Program-made: the position numbers and the translations under genes
Assembly: GCA_017470645.1 (NCBI GenBank)
Contig: JAFUYJ010000008.1
Span: 1-54,054, forward strand
DNA length: 54,054 bases
Origin: Clostridia bacterium
GTDB taxonomy: Bacteria; Bacillota; Clostridia; TANB77; CAG-508
Direction: 5' to 3'
Notes under the pieces: generated by a model
What the model saw: the letters and a program-made list of their open reading frames with translations, nothing else
Databases searched by the model: none
Told to the model about the DNA's origin: nothing
Shown: piece by piece, positions 18,695 through 27,141 of the stretch
How positions within the stretch are numbered: the stretch's first letter is position 1
Layout: every line of letters begins with the position of its first letter

Positions 18695-18875
18695 TTATCT
18701 TAGCCCTGCTTGTTTCATAATTGCTTGAGCTGTTCCGATTGGTATTTCCTTGTTATTATGTACAGGAACAATCACAATCTCATTTCCGCTTACCCATTTT
18801 TAGATGAGAACCGTTCTGAGAAATTTTTTGCCAACCATTTTGCTTTAGCAATTTGATTAGCTCTTTAGAATACAT
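18695..18875 (-). CDS. hicA: HicA mRNA-interferase toxin, +1 frameshift at CGG
   Basis: About 60 residues when read through; the span is 181 bases, one more than a multiple of three. It begins YSKELIKLLKQNGWQKI with the GSH catalytic motif (NGSHLKM), the double-stranded-RNA-binding-like HicA fold. The frame then reads AAG CGG AAA TGA. Skipping the C gives GNEIVIVPVHNNKEIPIGT, the expected second half. The ribosome site AAAGGAGGG and a perfect promoter precede it. HicA cleaves mRNA during stress; here full-length toxin would need the +1 shift. The alternative reading is a dead toxin with a surviving antitoxin. Confidence 0.82.
18786..18788 (-). other. In-frame CGG at +1 frameshift site (hicA)
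   Basis: CGG is codon 30 from the ATG at 18875, followed by AAA TGA. Skipping the C gives GGA (Gly) and the conserved HicA C-terminus. This is the only minus-strand example. Confidence 0.8.
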
Positions 18876-18899
18876 TTACAACCCTCCTTTCTGAATAAC

Positions 18900-18928
18900 A
18901 TTATACTACGTATTAACACGTATGTCAA
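18900..18928 (-). promoter_or_regulatory. hicAB promoter with operator-like palindrome
   Basis: On the minus strand: TTGACA (18928-18923), 17-base spacer, TATAAT (18905-18900). The spacer is almost entirely the imperfect palindrome TACGTGTTAATACGTA (18907-18922), a likely HicB operator that would block RNA polymerase. Confidence 0.8.
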
Positions 18929-19029
18929 TAGCAATTTTAAAAATTTGTATTAAGCACATATTTTCCGAGATTGGTTTATTTTTTCAAAGAAACGTGGTAT
19001 ACTGTTATGCAATAGGAGGTAGAATCTAA

Positions 19030-19800
19030 ATGGAAAGCAATATAAATGAATTATTGGAAAAAGGACGTAAATCATCTTTTTCTCCTAATGGAACATATTT
19101 TTATTTTGATTTCGGATTTCAAAATGAACATGACTTTTATTGCAATGAATGTCTAGAAAGCCGAAAAATGAATGTTATTAATATTAATAAAAAATTAAAT
19201 AATATAGGTGGTAAAGATTTAGAAAAAGCACTTGAAGAGTGTTATCCTTTAATATATGAATTGACCTGCTTACAATGTAAATCCAAGGCATATTTAGTTG
19301 TTTATAAACATGAAAATGAATTTAAGTCAATAATTTTATATGAAAAGGCAGGAGGATGTTCAAGTAAGAATGCGCCTGAAGGTGTTAAATACTATCTGAA
19401 TCAAGCATATCAAGCTAGAATTATAGGAGCTCAAAGCGCCAGTATGTCAATGTATAGAGCTGCTATGGATTTTATATTATTTGATCAAGGATATAAAACT
19501 GGAATGCTTGGAAAAAAGATTGAAAAATTAGAAGAAGATATAAATAACAAAAACGCACCTAAATGGGCTATGGAAATAGATATTGATTACATAAAGGTAA
19601 TTAAAGAAATTGGAAATAGCTCTGTGCATCCAAATGATGGGGATATTGAGAAACAAAAAGAGATAGATTCAAAATTATTAAATATAGTAGATATAATTTT
19701 TTCAGAATTATTGGATAAAATATATGAGCAACCGATTAGAAGTAAAACTAATTTAGAAATATTAAAAAATAAAATAGATATACTAAATAATAAAAAATAG
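19030..19800 (+). CDS. DUF4145 domain protein with zinc-finger-like N-terminus
   Basis: 256 residues. The N-terminal region has CNEC and CLQC pairs (about residues 37-40 and 79-82) that could hold a zinc. The C-terminal DUF4145 helical domain (SMYRAAMDFILFDQGYKTGMLGKKI, then IGNSSVHPND) belongs to the HEPN-like superfamily but lacks the Arg of the usual RNase motif. DUF4145 proteins are often found in defence and restriction loci; no direct function is known. AGGAGG precedes the ATG. It sits between hicAB and the integrase remnant, so it is probably cargo of the integrated element. Confidence 0.75.
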   Translation: MESNINELLEKGRKSSFSPNGTYFYFDFGFQNEHDFYCNECLESRKMNVININKKLNNIGGKDLEKALEECYPLIYELTCLQCKSKAYLVVYKHENEFKSIILYEKAGGCSSKNAPEGVKYYLNQAYQARIIGAQSASMSMYRAAMDFILFDQGYKTGMLGKKIEKLEEDINNKNAPKWAMEIDIDYIKVIKEIGNSSVHPNDGDIEKQKEIDSKLLNIVDIIFSELLDKIYEQPIRSKTNLEILKNKIDILNNKK

Positions 19801-19829
19801 GCGGGATCAAATATAAAATCTCGTCTATT

Positions 19830-20277
19830 TTAATTTGCTTTCACAGTAAGAAATTCCTCCATAACATTTGGAACATTTTTAAATTCATCTTCAAAGAAGT
19901 GAGAATAAACTCTGTCTGTAGTTTGTACACTTGAATGTCCAACTTTTCTACTAATAATTTGAGTTTGAATACCTTTAGCAATCATAAGAGTAACATTAGT
20001 ATGTCTTAAACCATGAAAAGTAATTCTTTTCAATCCGTATTTAGTGATTATTTTGCCTAATATTTTTGAAGGTGTATCTGGATGAATATCAGCACCATAA
20101 TCAGTGGTAAAAATTCTTTTACTTCCTTGCTACTTAGATCCTAGAAGCATCTTTTGTTTTAATTGTTCTTTTTGCCATATTTTAAGTAATTCAAGCGTAG
20201 TTTTAGAAATATAATTAATTCTTTCACTATTTGCAGTTTTAGTACCCTTTTCAAAGATTTTGCCATAGGCATATTGT
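19830..20277 (-). pseudogene. Tyrosine recombinase/integrase C-terminal remnant
   Basis: The C-terminal catalytic half of a phage/ICE-type integrase. HGLRHTNVTLMIAKG holds the box II HxxR, GHSSVQTTDRVYSHFF holds the box II His and the nucleophile Tyr. Upstream in the same frame the sequence remains integrase-like (FTTDYGADIHPDTPSKILG) but contains an in-frame TAG (minus strand, 20131-20129). The N-terminal half is missing: the similarity ends at about 20277, exactly where the aminotransferase fragment begins. It is therefore both truncated and interrupted. It probably belonged to the element that used tRNA-fMet. Confidence 0.85.
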
Positions 20278-20838
20278 TTGGAGCATGTTTCAATTGCATC
20301 GCTTGCTGGTAATGTGCCTGTGGTTACGTTTAGTGGTTTATCTAAGTCGCATGTAATTTGCGGGTATAGAGTTGGCTGGATGTGTATTAGTGGGGATAAG
20401 GAGTGTATTTCGGATTATATTGATGGATTGAATTTGCTATCGAGTATGAGGCTTTGTTCCAATGTGCCGAGGCAGATGGTTGTTGCAGATGTTTTGAAGG
20501 ATTGCGAGGAAATGAAGGCGATGCTTAGAAAAGGTGGCAGGTTGTATGAGCAGAGGGAGTTTGTGTATGAGAGGCTTAATGCAATTGATGGGGTTAGTGT
20601 TGTGAAGCCGAAGGCTGGGTTTTATATTTTTCCTAAGGTGGATGTGGAGAAGTTTGGGATTAAAGATGATGAGGAGTTTGTGCTGGATTTGTTGAAGGAG
20701 ACTGGTGTTTTGGTTGTTAATGGTAGTGGATTTAATTGGATGGAGATGGATCATTTTAGTGTTGTGTTTTTAGCTGAGATTGAGGTGATGGAGAAAGCAA
20801 TGGAAGGGGTGGAGGAGTTTTTTAAGAGTAAAAGATAA
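20278..20838 (+). pseudogene. Aminotransferase class I/II, C-terminal half (AlaA-like)
   Basis: 187 codons corresponding to the second half of an AlaA-like PLP aminotransferase. It includes the PLP-lysine motif SGLSKSH, GYRVGWM, and the C-terminal small domain with KAGFYIFPKVD. The first roughly 200 residues, including the cofactor-phosphate-binding and substrate Asp/Tyr regions, are absent, and no ribosome site precedes the first codon. The break coincides with the integrase remnant, so a deletion or rearrangement joined them. Codons are G/T-ending like several native 3' gene ends nearby. Confidence 0.8.
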
Positions 20839-20857
20839 TAAAAAAACATAAATGATC

Positions 20858-20886
20858 TTGCGAATAATTAACTGTTAAGTTATAAT
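20858..20886 (+). promoter_or_regulatory. Promoter for GHKL-nuclease gene
   Basis: TTGCGA (20858-20863), 17-base spacer, TATAAT (20881-20886). Confidence 0.7.
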
Positions 20887-20923
20887 TTATATGTATAACA
20901 AAAGATAAAAAGGAGTAATAAAT

Positions 20924-22654
20924 ATGGTAGAAAAAATAGATACTAATCCAGTAGTAGATGAAGTATGGGAAATAAGAGAAATTGCAGAAGATTTTACAGA
21001 ACCCTTCGAAATATTTAGGGAGGCAATTTCTAATTCATATGATGCACATGCAAAGCATATTAAGATTGAAATTTATGAAGATGAAAAAGAATATAAACAA
21101 GACAAATTTAAAATCAAAATTACAGATAATGGGGATGGAATGAATCCTGAACAAATAAAGAGATTTTGGAGTCTTGGAACATCTGAAAAAAGAAATAAAG
21201 ATGGTTATATAGGATCAAAGGGGCATGGTACATTAATTTATTTGAAAGCTAAATATATTGATGTTAAAACAACATCTAAAGAAGGAGCGTATGAATCCAT
21301 CTGTATAGAACCAATGAAAGCATTATTAAATGGAAAGTTATATAAAACTGAAACTACAGAAATAAAAAAAGAATTTCCAAATGGAACTGAAATATTGCTA
21401 GAGGGCTATTATGGAGATGAAAATGATAAAAGAGAATGTTTCAGTATGGAGGCAATAAAAGATTATATATACTGGTTTACTAAACATGGTTCATTTGAAA
21501 AAGAATTAGTTGAAAAAGATGATAAGGGAAGTTTGAAAAGATATACTAATACAGTTATTACGCTAAAAGTATTTGATGATCCTGAAGAAACTATAAAATT
21601 TGGACATGTATTTCCAAAAGAAAACTATGATATAGAAAAATTAAAAAAAGAATATCAGGATGGAACAGCAAGGGATCATTATGTTAAGAAATTTTATGGA
21701 AAAGATATAAAAATTAGTAATAAATATAATTATACTTTTGACTATGTTATATATATTGAAGGTACAGCGGCTAAGAAAGAATATAATCCTATGATTAGCG
21801 ATAATAAGAAGAATATAACGTCAAGGTATTCATATAAAATAGCTGATAGGTATGGAATATATTTGTGTAAAGATTATATTCCAATAATGAGAGCGAACGA
21901 ATGGATAACAAATTTTGGAACAGGGTCCAATTCATTTGGGTTAATTCATGGATTTATAAATTGCCAGGAATTTAAATTAACTGCAAATAGAGGAAGTGTT
22001 TCTATAAAAAATAAGGAAATAATGGAAGATTTAAGAGAAAAAGTTCAAGATATTCTAAATAAAATTCAATTAGAAATATACAAAAAAGGTGAAGGTCTTG
22101 ACATTCTTAATAGTTATAAAGATGAAGTAAAAACAAAAAATCAAGAGGAATATGATTATTTTAGAAGAAGTGAGGAAATAAAGAAAAAGAAGAAGTATAA
22201 ATTAAAAGATGGCACTATTGTTTTTGAACCATTCAATGAAATAGAAACGTATAGTATTTTTAATGCAATTAGCGTTGTAGAACCTTCAATGTTTGATTTT
22301 ATTGCGAGAGATTATTCTTCAAATGTAGGTATTGATATGTTAGTAGAAAAGAACAAGAATCATAATGCTGTAAAGGAAAAAACACTACAATATGCAGAGT
22401 TTAAATATATACTTGGAAGTAAAGGATTTAATCATGGATATGAACATTTATCTTATATTATTTGTTGGAGAGTAGATGATAAAATAAAAAAAGGTGAATT
22501 ATGTGAATCAAAGTTTAGTAGTGAAAATGACAAGTGGGAATATAAAGAGACTGCTGATGGAAAATTTTTAATAAATGTAGATAGACCTAATTTACCTGGG
22601 ATTAGAGTTATTGAATTAAAACCTATTTTGGAAGAATTAATAAAAAAGGATTAG
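20924..22654 (+). CDS. GHKL ATPase fused to PD-(D/E)XK-like nuclease domain
   Basis: 576 residues. The N-terminal GHKL/MORC-type ATP pocket is complete: Glu33 and Asn37 in FREAISNSYDA, DNGDGM (68-73) and GSKGHGT (97-103). A middle transducer-like region follows. The C-terminal part contains GIDMLVE (Asp471) and YAEFKY (Glu492, Lys494), spaced like the active site of PD-(D/E)XK nucleases. GHKL ATPases linked to restriction-fold domains are known from restriction-modification-like defence loci (MutL/MORC relatives). It stands alone with its own promoter and terminator. No methylase is visible. A self-contained antiphage nuclease is a reasonable inference, not shown. Confidence 0.8.
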   Translation: MVEKIDTNPVVDEVWEIREIAEDFTEPFEIFREAISNSYDAHAKHIKIEIYEDEKEYKQDKFKIKITDNGDGMNPEQIKRFWSLGTSEKRNKDGYIGSKGHGTLIYLKAKYIDVKTTSKEGAYESICIEPMKALLNGKLYKTETTEIKKEFPNGTEILLEGYYGDENDKRECFSMEAIKDYIYWFTKHGSFEKELVEKDDKGSLKRYTNTVITLKVFDDPEETIKFGHVFPKENYDIEKLKKEYQDGTARDHYVKKFYGKDIKISNKYNYTFDYVIYIEGTAAKKEYNPMISDNKKNITSRYSYKIADRYGIYLCKDYIPIMRANEWITNFGTGSNSFGLIHGFINCQEFKLTANRGSVSIKNKEIMEDLREKVQDILNKIQLEIYKKGEGLDILNSYKDEVKTKNQEEYDYFRRSEEIKKKKKYKLKDGTIVFEPFNEIETYSIFNAISVVEPSMFDFIARDYSSNVGIDMLVEKNKNHNAVKEKTLQYAEFKYILGSKGFNHGYEHLSYIICWRVDDKIKKGELCESKFSSENDKWEYKETADGKFLINVDRPNLPGIRVIELKPILEELIKKD

Positions 22655-22655
22655 A

Positions 22656-22694
22656 GAAAAAAGATTGAAATATTTTATTTCAATCTTTTTTATT
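22656..22694 (+). terminator. Rho-independent terminator
   Basis: AAAAAAGATTGAAATA / TATTTCAATCTTTTTT stem-loop after the GHKL gene. Confidence 0.85.
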
Positions 22695-22866
22695 TCTAAA
22701 TTAAAATTAATTAAGTCTTTATCGTTTTATGATTCCTTTAAATAATCATTTATAATAAGTTTTATAAGCTTTTGCAAATTCAAATATAATAATGGAAAAG
22801 CTTTTAATTATATGATATAAAAGAAATGAACAATGACAGTAGAGCAAAGAAAGAGAGTGATTGAAT

Positions 22867-23493
22867 ATGGGAAAATATGATTGGATTACCAATATAGATA
22901 CATATTTATATATAGTTGAAAGAATAAATGAACACTTTAATAATATGAGAAGAGCATCTGAACACGAAGTTATAGAAGAAGAAGCTTTTTACTTATGTAC
23001 AGAAATACTGAGAATGGTACCATTTGAACCTAAAAATGGATTACAACTAAGAAAAAAAGATGGTCTATGTAGATTAAGAGAACCTATAGATTTTATAATG
23101 AACGATTTAAATAGTATATTGCAAAAATATGCCCAAATATTTGAAAAAATAAAGAAAATTAGAAATAAGTATGAACATGAACCTCATAATGTAAGTAGTG
23201 CATTTTCAACTTGTAGCGGAGCATATGCTGGAATAGGATTATATTGTAGAAATGATTTGATTTCAATTAATACAATGGAATTTACATTTATAATTTATGA
23301 TTTAAATCTTTTGATGAACAAAATTCAGCAACTTATATATAAGACAGAAGAAAAAAATATAGATGAATTGGATATTCTCACAAAAGAAAGAATCCAAATA
23401 ATAAAGAAGAGAAAAAACATAGAATATAATAAGACTTATGTTAGAATACCAAGATTAATTGAACATGAACAGATAGATTGGGAGGTGATATAA
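22867..23493 (+). CDS. HEPN-like protein (Rx4H motif)
   Basis: 208 residues, all-helical, no membrane segment. KKIRNKYEHEPH (Arg99, His104) is the R-x4-H motif of HEPN ribonucleases, in a helical context. HEPN proteins are common RNase toxins and defence effectors. It ends GTG ATA TAA, and that TAA overlaps the ATG of the ADP-ribosylglycohydrolase gene by one base; the next gene's GGAGGTGA ribosome site lies inside this gene, so the two are translationally coupled. An effector plus a modifying/demodifying partner is possible. The family as a whole is not otherwise recognised. Confidence 0.65.
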   Translation: MGKYDWITNIDTYLYIVERINEHFNNMRRASEHEVIEEEAFYLCTEILRMVPFEPKNGLQLRKKDGLCRLREPIDFIMNDLNSILQKYAQIFEKIKKIRNKYEHEPHNVSSAFSTCSGAYAGIGLYCRNDLISINTMEFTFIIYDLNLLMNKIQQLIYKTEEKNIDELDILTKERIQIIKKRKNIEYNKTYVRIPRLIEHEQIDWEVI

Positions 23494-24422
23494 TGAGCCA
23501 CCTAAAAGACGCAATAATAGGCCTAGTAATAGGCGACGCCATGGGCGTTCCACTAGAATTCAAACTCAGAAACAAACTACAAGCAAATCCAACAACAGAA
23601 ATGAAAGGATATGGCAGCCATAATGTACCAAAAGGAACATGGTCAGACGACACATCCATGACACTAGCAACAATTGCAGCCATAAACAAAACAGGAAAAA
23701 TAGTGCCAAAAGACATAGCAGACAACTTCGTAAAATGGCTGGAGAACGCAGAATTCACAGCAGGTGGCAGAGTATTTGATGTAGGAGGAACATGTTTAAG
23801 AGCAATAGTTAGATATAGAGGAAATTTAGCAAAACCAGAAGAATGTGGAGAAGATGGTGAGTTCAGTAATGGAAATGGATCATTAATGCGAATTTCTCCA
23901 TTAATATTTTTTTGCTATGCTAAAAACATGAATAAAGAAGAAATATATGAATGTGTGAAAATGGTATCATCAATTACACATAAGCATGAGATAAGTGTAA
24001 TGGGGTGCTATATTTACGTGCTTTTTGGAATTGAGTTGTTGAAGAATAATAATTTATTGGAGGCTTATAAGGTAATACAAAATGAAGATTATCACTTTTT
24101 TTCACAAAATTGCAAGAGCAAATATGATAGAATAATTCAAGGAGAGATTTATAGCTGCAGTATGGATGAAATTAGGTCTACGGGGTATGTGGTTGATACT
24201 TTGGAGGCTACTTTGTGGTGTTTGATGAATACGGATTGTTTTGATGATGCGGTTATTAAGGCGATTAATCTTGGTAATGATACTGATACGGTTGGGGCGT
24301 GTGTTGGGGCGTTGGCTGGAATTTTGTATGGTGAGGAGAGTATTTGTGAGGATTGGAAGAGAGAGGTGTTGAAGTTGAAGGAGATTGTGGGGATGTGTGA
24401 GGAGTTTAGTAGAATTATTTAA
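23493..24422 (+). CDS. ADP-ribosylglycohydrolase (DraG/ARH family)
   Basis: 309 residues. It has the binuclear-metal motifs of the family: GTWSDDTSMT (about 48-57) and NLGNDTDTVGACVGALAG near the C-terminus, with GNGSLMRISPL between them. Such enzymes remove ADP-ribose from proteins, nucleic acids or small molecules. It is coupled to the HEPN gene upstream. Codon choice flips inside the gene: 41 of the first 50 codons end in A/C, while 47 of the last 50 end in G/T. The ATG at 23493 is chosen for GGAGGTGA at 23481-23488. Confidence 0.92.
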   Translation: MSHLKDAIIGLVIGDAMGVPLEFKLRNKLQANPTTEMKGYGSHNVPKGTWSDDTSMTLATIAAINKTGKIVPKDIADNFVKWLENAEFTAGGRVFDVGGTCLRAIVRYRGNLAKPEECGEDGEFSNGNGSLMRISPLIFFCYAKNMNKEEIYECVKMVSSITHKHEISVMGCYIYVLFGIELLKNNNLLEAYKVIQNEDYHFFSQNCKSKYDRIIQGEIYSCSMDEIRSTGYVVDTLEATLWCLMNTDCFDDAVIKAINLGNDTDTVGACVGALAGILYGEESICEDWKREVLKLKEIVGMCEEFSRII

Positions 24423-24451
24423 ATAAAAAAATATTTAGGTGAGATTTGTAA

Positions 24452-24466
24452 CTCATAACCCGAAGG
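24452..24466 (+). repeat. 15-base tRNA-fMet anticodon-loop copy (possible distal att)
   Basis: CTCATAACCCGAAGG matches the anticodon loop and 3' stem of tRNA-fMet and the repeat at 17933-17980 in the same direction. Chance identity of 15 bases within 54 kb is unlikely. It could be the far attachment site of a 6.5-kb element starting at 17.9 kb. Confidence 0.55.
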
Positions 24467-24600
24467 CTAAGGTAATAAATAGAAAGATAGTAAAATGTGC
24501 AGTATGGCGAATTTGTTTCAAATAAACGTACTTAGAATATCATATATTATGTTGAAAACAAAAGAAAGATGTGATATAAAAAAATTAACGAGGTGATATC

Positions 24601-24918
24601 ATGGAAAAACTAATCCAAGAACTAAAACAATTCAACGAAGAAAGAGACTGGGGCAAATTTCATACTCCAGAAAACCTAGCAAAATCGATTTCAATAGAAG
24701 CGGGAGAATTATTAGAATGCTTCCAATGGGATAGCGAAAACTACAACAAACAAGATGTATGCGAAGAACTAGCAGACGTATTCACATACTGTATTCAAAT
24801 GTCAATGAGTTTAGGAGTTAATCCAGAAGAAATAATCTTAAATAAATTAGAAAAAACAAAAAGGAAATATCCAGTAGAAAAATCAAAAGGAGTAAGCACC
24901 AAATATAACAAATTATAA
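24601..24918 (+). CDS. MazG-like nucleotide pyrophosphohydrolase
   Basis: 105 residues, all-alpha NTP pyrophosphatase fold. The metal-binding residues are seen in EAGELLE and, after a short helix, EELADVFTY (the ExxE...ExxD pattern). The small size and the FQW segment resemble the RS21-C6/dCTPase-like MazG group, which clears abnormal or excess nucleotides. It is followed after 21 bases by the DUF2075 helicase-nuclease and is likely in the same operon. GAGGTGATATC precedes the ATG. Confidence 0.85.
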   Translation: MEKLIQELKQFNEERDWGKFHTPENLAKSISIEAGELLECFQWDSENYNKQDVCEELADVFTYCIQMSMSLGVNPEEIILNKLEKTKRKYPVEKSKGVSTKYNKL

Positions 24919-24939
24919 AAATCATTGGAGGCACAAATT

Positions 24940-26901
24940 ATGATAGTATACGAAGCAACAAAGCAACTATTTGTAGAAGACGTAGTTCAAGACAAAATTG
25001 AAGAAAATATCGACAGAGAATTCTACGAAAAAATGGGATATCACACATCAAAAAACGAAAGAAAAGCATGGAACAATTCTATGCAATACATGATGAAAGT
25101 ATTAATAGACAACAACATACCAAACAATGTTGGAATAGCAATAGAATTCAAAATACCAAACACATCGAAAAGAGTAGATTTCATTATAACTGGAAAAGAT
25201 GGAAAGCTTAAAAACACAGCAATCATTATTGAATTAAAACAATGGGCAGAAGCAGAAATTGTAAATGGAAAAGATGGCATAGTTCAAGCCTTCACAGGAC
25301 AAGCATTGCGTGAAGTAGCACATCCATCATATCAAGCATGGTCATACGCAACAACAATAGAAGATTACAATGAAACTGTACAAGAAAAGCAAATAGATTT
25401 GCATCCATGCGCATATCTTCACAACTATTTAGCTGTAACACCACCAACTTTGCTATCTGATAATTACAAATATTATTTAGAAAAAGCACCAGCATTTATA
25501 AAAGGCGATGTAGAAAAGTTAAGAGATTTCATTAATAAATACATAAAATATGGTGATGACAAAGAAACATTATATCAAATAGAAAACGGAAAAATAAGAC
25601 CATCAAAATCATTACAAGATGCTTTATCAAGCATGTTACAAGGCAATCAAGAATTTGTAATGATAGATGACCAAAAGCTTGTATATGAAACTGCATTAGA
25701 TATGGCAAGAAAATCTTATAGAGATGGGCAAAAACGAGTGCTAGTTGTAAAAGGCGGACCAGGTACAGGAAAATCTGTTTTAGCAATTAATTTGTTAGTA
25801 AATTTAACAAAAGAAAATATGGTTTGTTCATATGTTACCAAAAATGCAGCACCAAGAAATGTGTATGCAACAAAATTAAGTGGAGATTTTAGAAAAACAA
25901 GAATTAACAATTTATTCAAAGGTTCAGGTTCATTTGTAGAATCTGCAGAAAATGAATTCGATGTTTTAATTGTAGATGAAGCGCACAGATTAAATGCAAA
26001 ATCTGGAATGTTTCAAAATTTGGGAGAGAATCAAATAAAGGAAATTATAAAAGCTTCAAAATTTTCAATATTCTTTATAGATGAATCTCAAAGGGTTACT
26101 TTAAAGGATATTGGAAGTATTGAGGAAATACAAAAGTATATTGAACATGCTGGAGCCGAGGCCGAATTTATGGAGTTAGAATCGCAATTTAGGTGCAATG
26201 GCTCTGATGGATATATTGCGTGGTTGGATGATGTTCTTGAAATTAAAAGAACTGCAAATAGTGATGGATTTGATTTGGATTATGATATTAGAATTTGTGA
26301 TACGCCGAATGAAGTTAGAGATTTGATTTTTGAGAAGAATAAGATTAATAATAAAGCTAGAATTCTTGCAGGGTATTGCTGGGATTGGATTAAGGAAGGC
26401 AAGAATAAGTCTGATGTGTATGATATTACTATTCCAGAATATGATTTTGCAATGAGTTGGAATTTGGGTAATAGCCAGACTTGGGCTATTGATGCGGAGT
26501 CTGTTAATGAAATTGGTTGTATACATACTGCCCAAGGGTTGGAGTTTGATTATGTTGGGGTTATTGTTGGTGATGATTTGAGATATGAGAATGGTAGAAT
26601 TGCTACTGATGTTACAGAAAGAGCAAAAACAGATCAATCTGTAAAGGGAATTTATAAGTTATATCAAGAAGATTTTGATAAAGCTGAGAAGGTTGCTGAT
26701 GAGATTATTAAGAATACTTATAGAACGTTGATGACTAGAGGGCAGAAAGGGTGCTATATTTATTGTATGGATGAGAAGTTGGCGGAGTATTTGAAAATGA
26801 GATTAAGAAGCAAGGGCAATGTTGTTTATAGTGGGGATGAAGAATCTGAGAACAATGAGTTGAAGGTTGCGGAAGATGTTGAAAAATATAAATATGAGTA
26901 G
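24940..26901 (+). CDS. DUF2075 (Schlafen-like) helicase with N-terminal nuclease domain
   Basis: 653 residues from the ATG at 24940 (TTGGAGG at 24925-24931). The N-terminal third carries a PD-(D/E)XK-type pattern: VDFIITG followed by IIIELKQW. The helicase core has Walker A KGGPGTGKS, Walker B VLIVDEAHRL, FFIDESQRVTL, FRCNGSDGYIAWLDD, CIHTAQGLEFDYVGVIVGDDL and the motif VI-like YRTLMTRGQKG. DUF2075 helicases of this kind occur in defence islands. The pairing with MazG suggests nucleotide and nucleic-acid restriction working together (inference). Codon endings switch from A/C (38 of the first 50) to G/T (36 of the last 50). Confidence 0.88.
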   Translation: MIVYEATKQLFVEDVVQDKIEENIDREFYEKMGYHTSKNERKAWNNSMQYMMKVLIDNNIPNNVGIAIEFKIPNTSKRVDFIITGKDGKLKNTAIIIELKQWAEAEIVNGKDGIVQAFTGQALREVAHPSYQAWSYATTIEDYNETVQEKQIDLHPCAYLHNYLAVTPPTLLSDNYKYYLEKAPAFIKGDVEKLRDFINKYIKYGDDKETLYQIENGKIRPSKSLQDALSSMLQGNQEFVMIDDQKLVYETALDMARKSYRDGQKRVLVVKGGPGTGKSVLAINLLVNLTKENMVCSYVTKNAAPRNVYATKLSGDFRKTRINNLFKGSGSFVESAENEFDVLIVDEAHRLNAKSGMFQNLGENQIKEIIKASKFSIFFIDESQRVTLKDIGSIEEIQKYIEHAGAEAEFMELESQFRCNGSDGYIAWLDDVLEIKRTANSDGFDLDYDIRICDTPNEVRDLIFEKNKINNKARILAGYCWDWIKEGKNKSDVYDITIPEYDFAMSWNLGNSQTWAIDAESVNEIGCIHTAQGLEFDYVGVIVGDDLRYENGRIATDVTERAKTDQSVKGIYKLYQEDFDKAEKVADEIIKNTYRTLMTRGQKGCYIYCMDEKLAEYLKMRLRSKGNVVYSGDEESENNELKVAEDVEKYKYE

Positions 26902-26958
26902 TGCAAAGTAAAAATTTAGTACTTTGTTGATCAAAGTTAAGTATAAAAAGTAATAATG

Positions 26959-26992
26959 AAAAATCCTCCTGAGTGTTTAGGGGGATTTTTTG
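26959..26992 (+). terminator. Rho-independent terminator
   Basis: AAAATCCTCCT / AGGGGGATTTTTT hairpin after the DUF2075 gene. The rest of the 240-base gap (26902-27141) shows AT-rich promoter-like sequence only. Confidence 0.8.
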
Positions 26993-27141
26993 TAAGCACT
27001 ATTTTCAAAGTAAAAGTAAAGTTTTCTGTAATGGTTGTTAAGAATAATTTAATACATTAATTTTATAAATAATCATAGTAAATAATTTGTATTTATGATA
27101 TAACTAACTATAAATAATATAGTAAAGAAGGGTGAGAAAAA

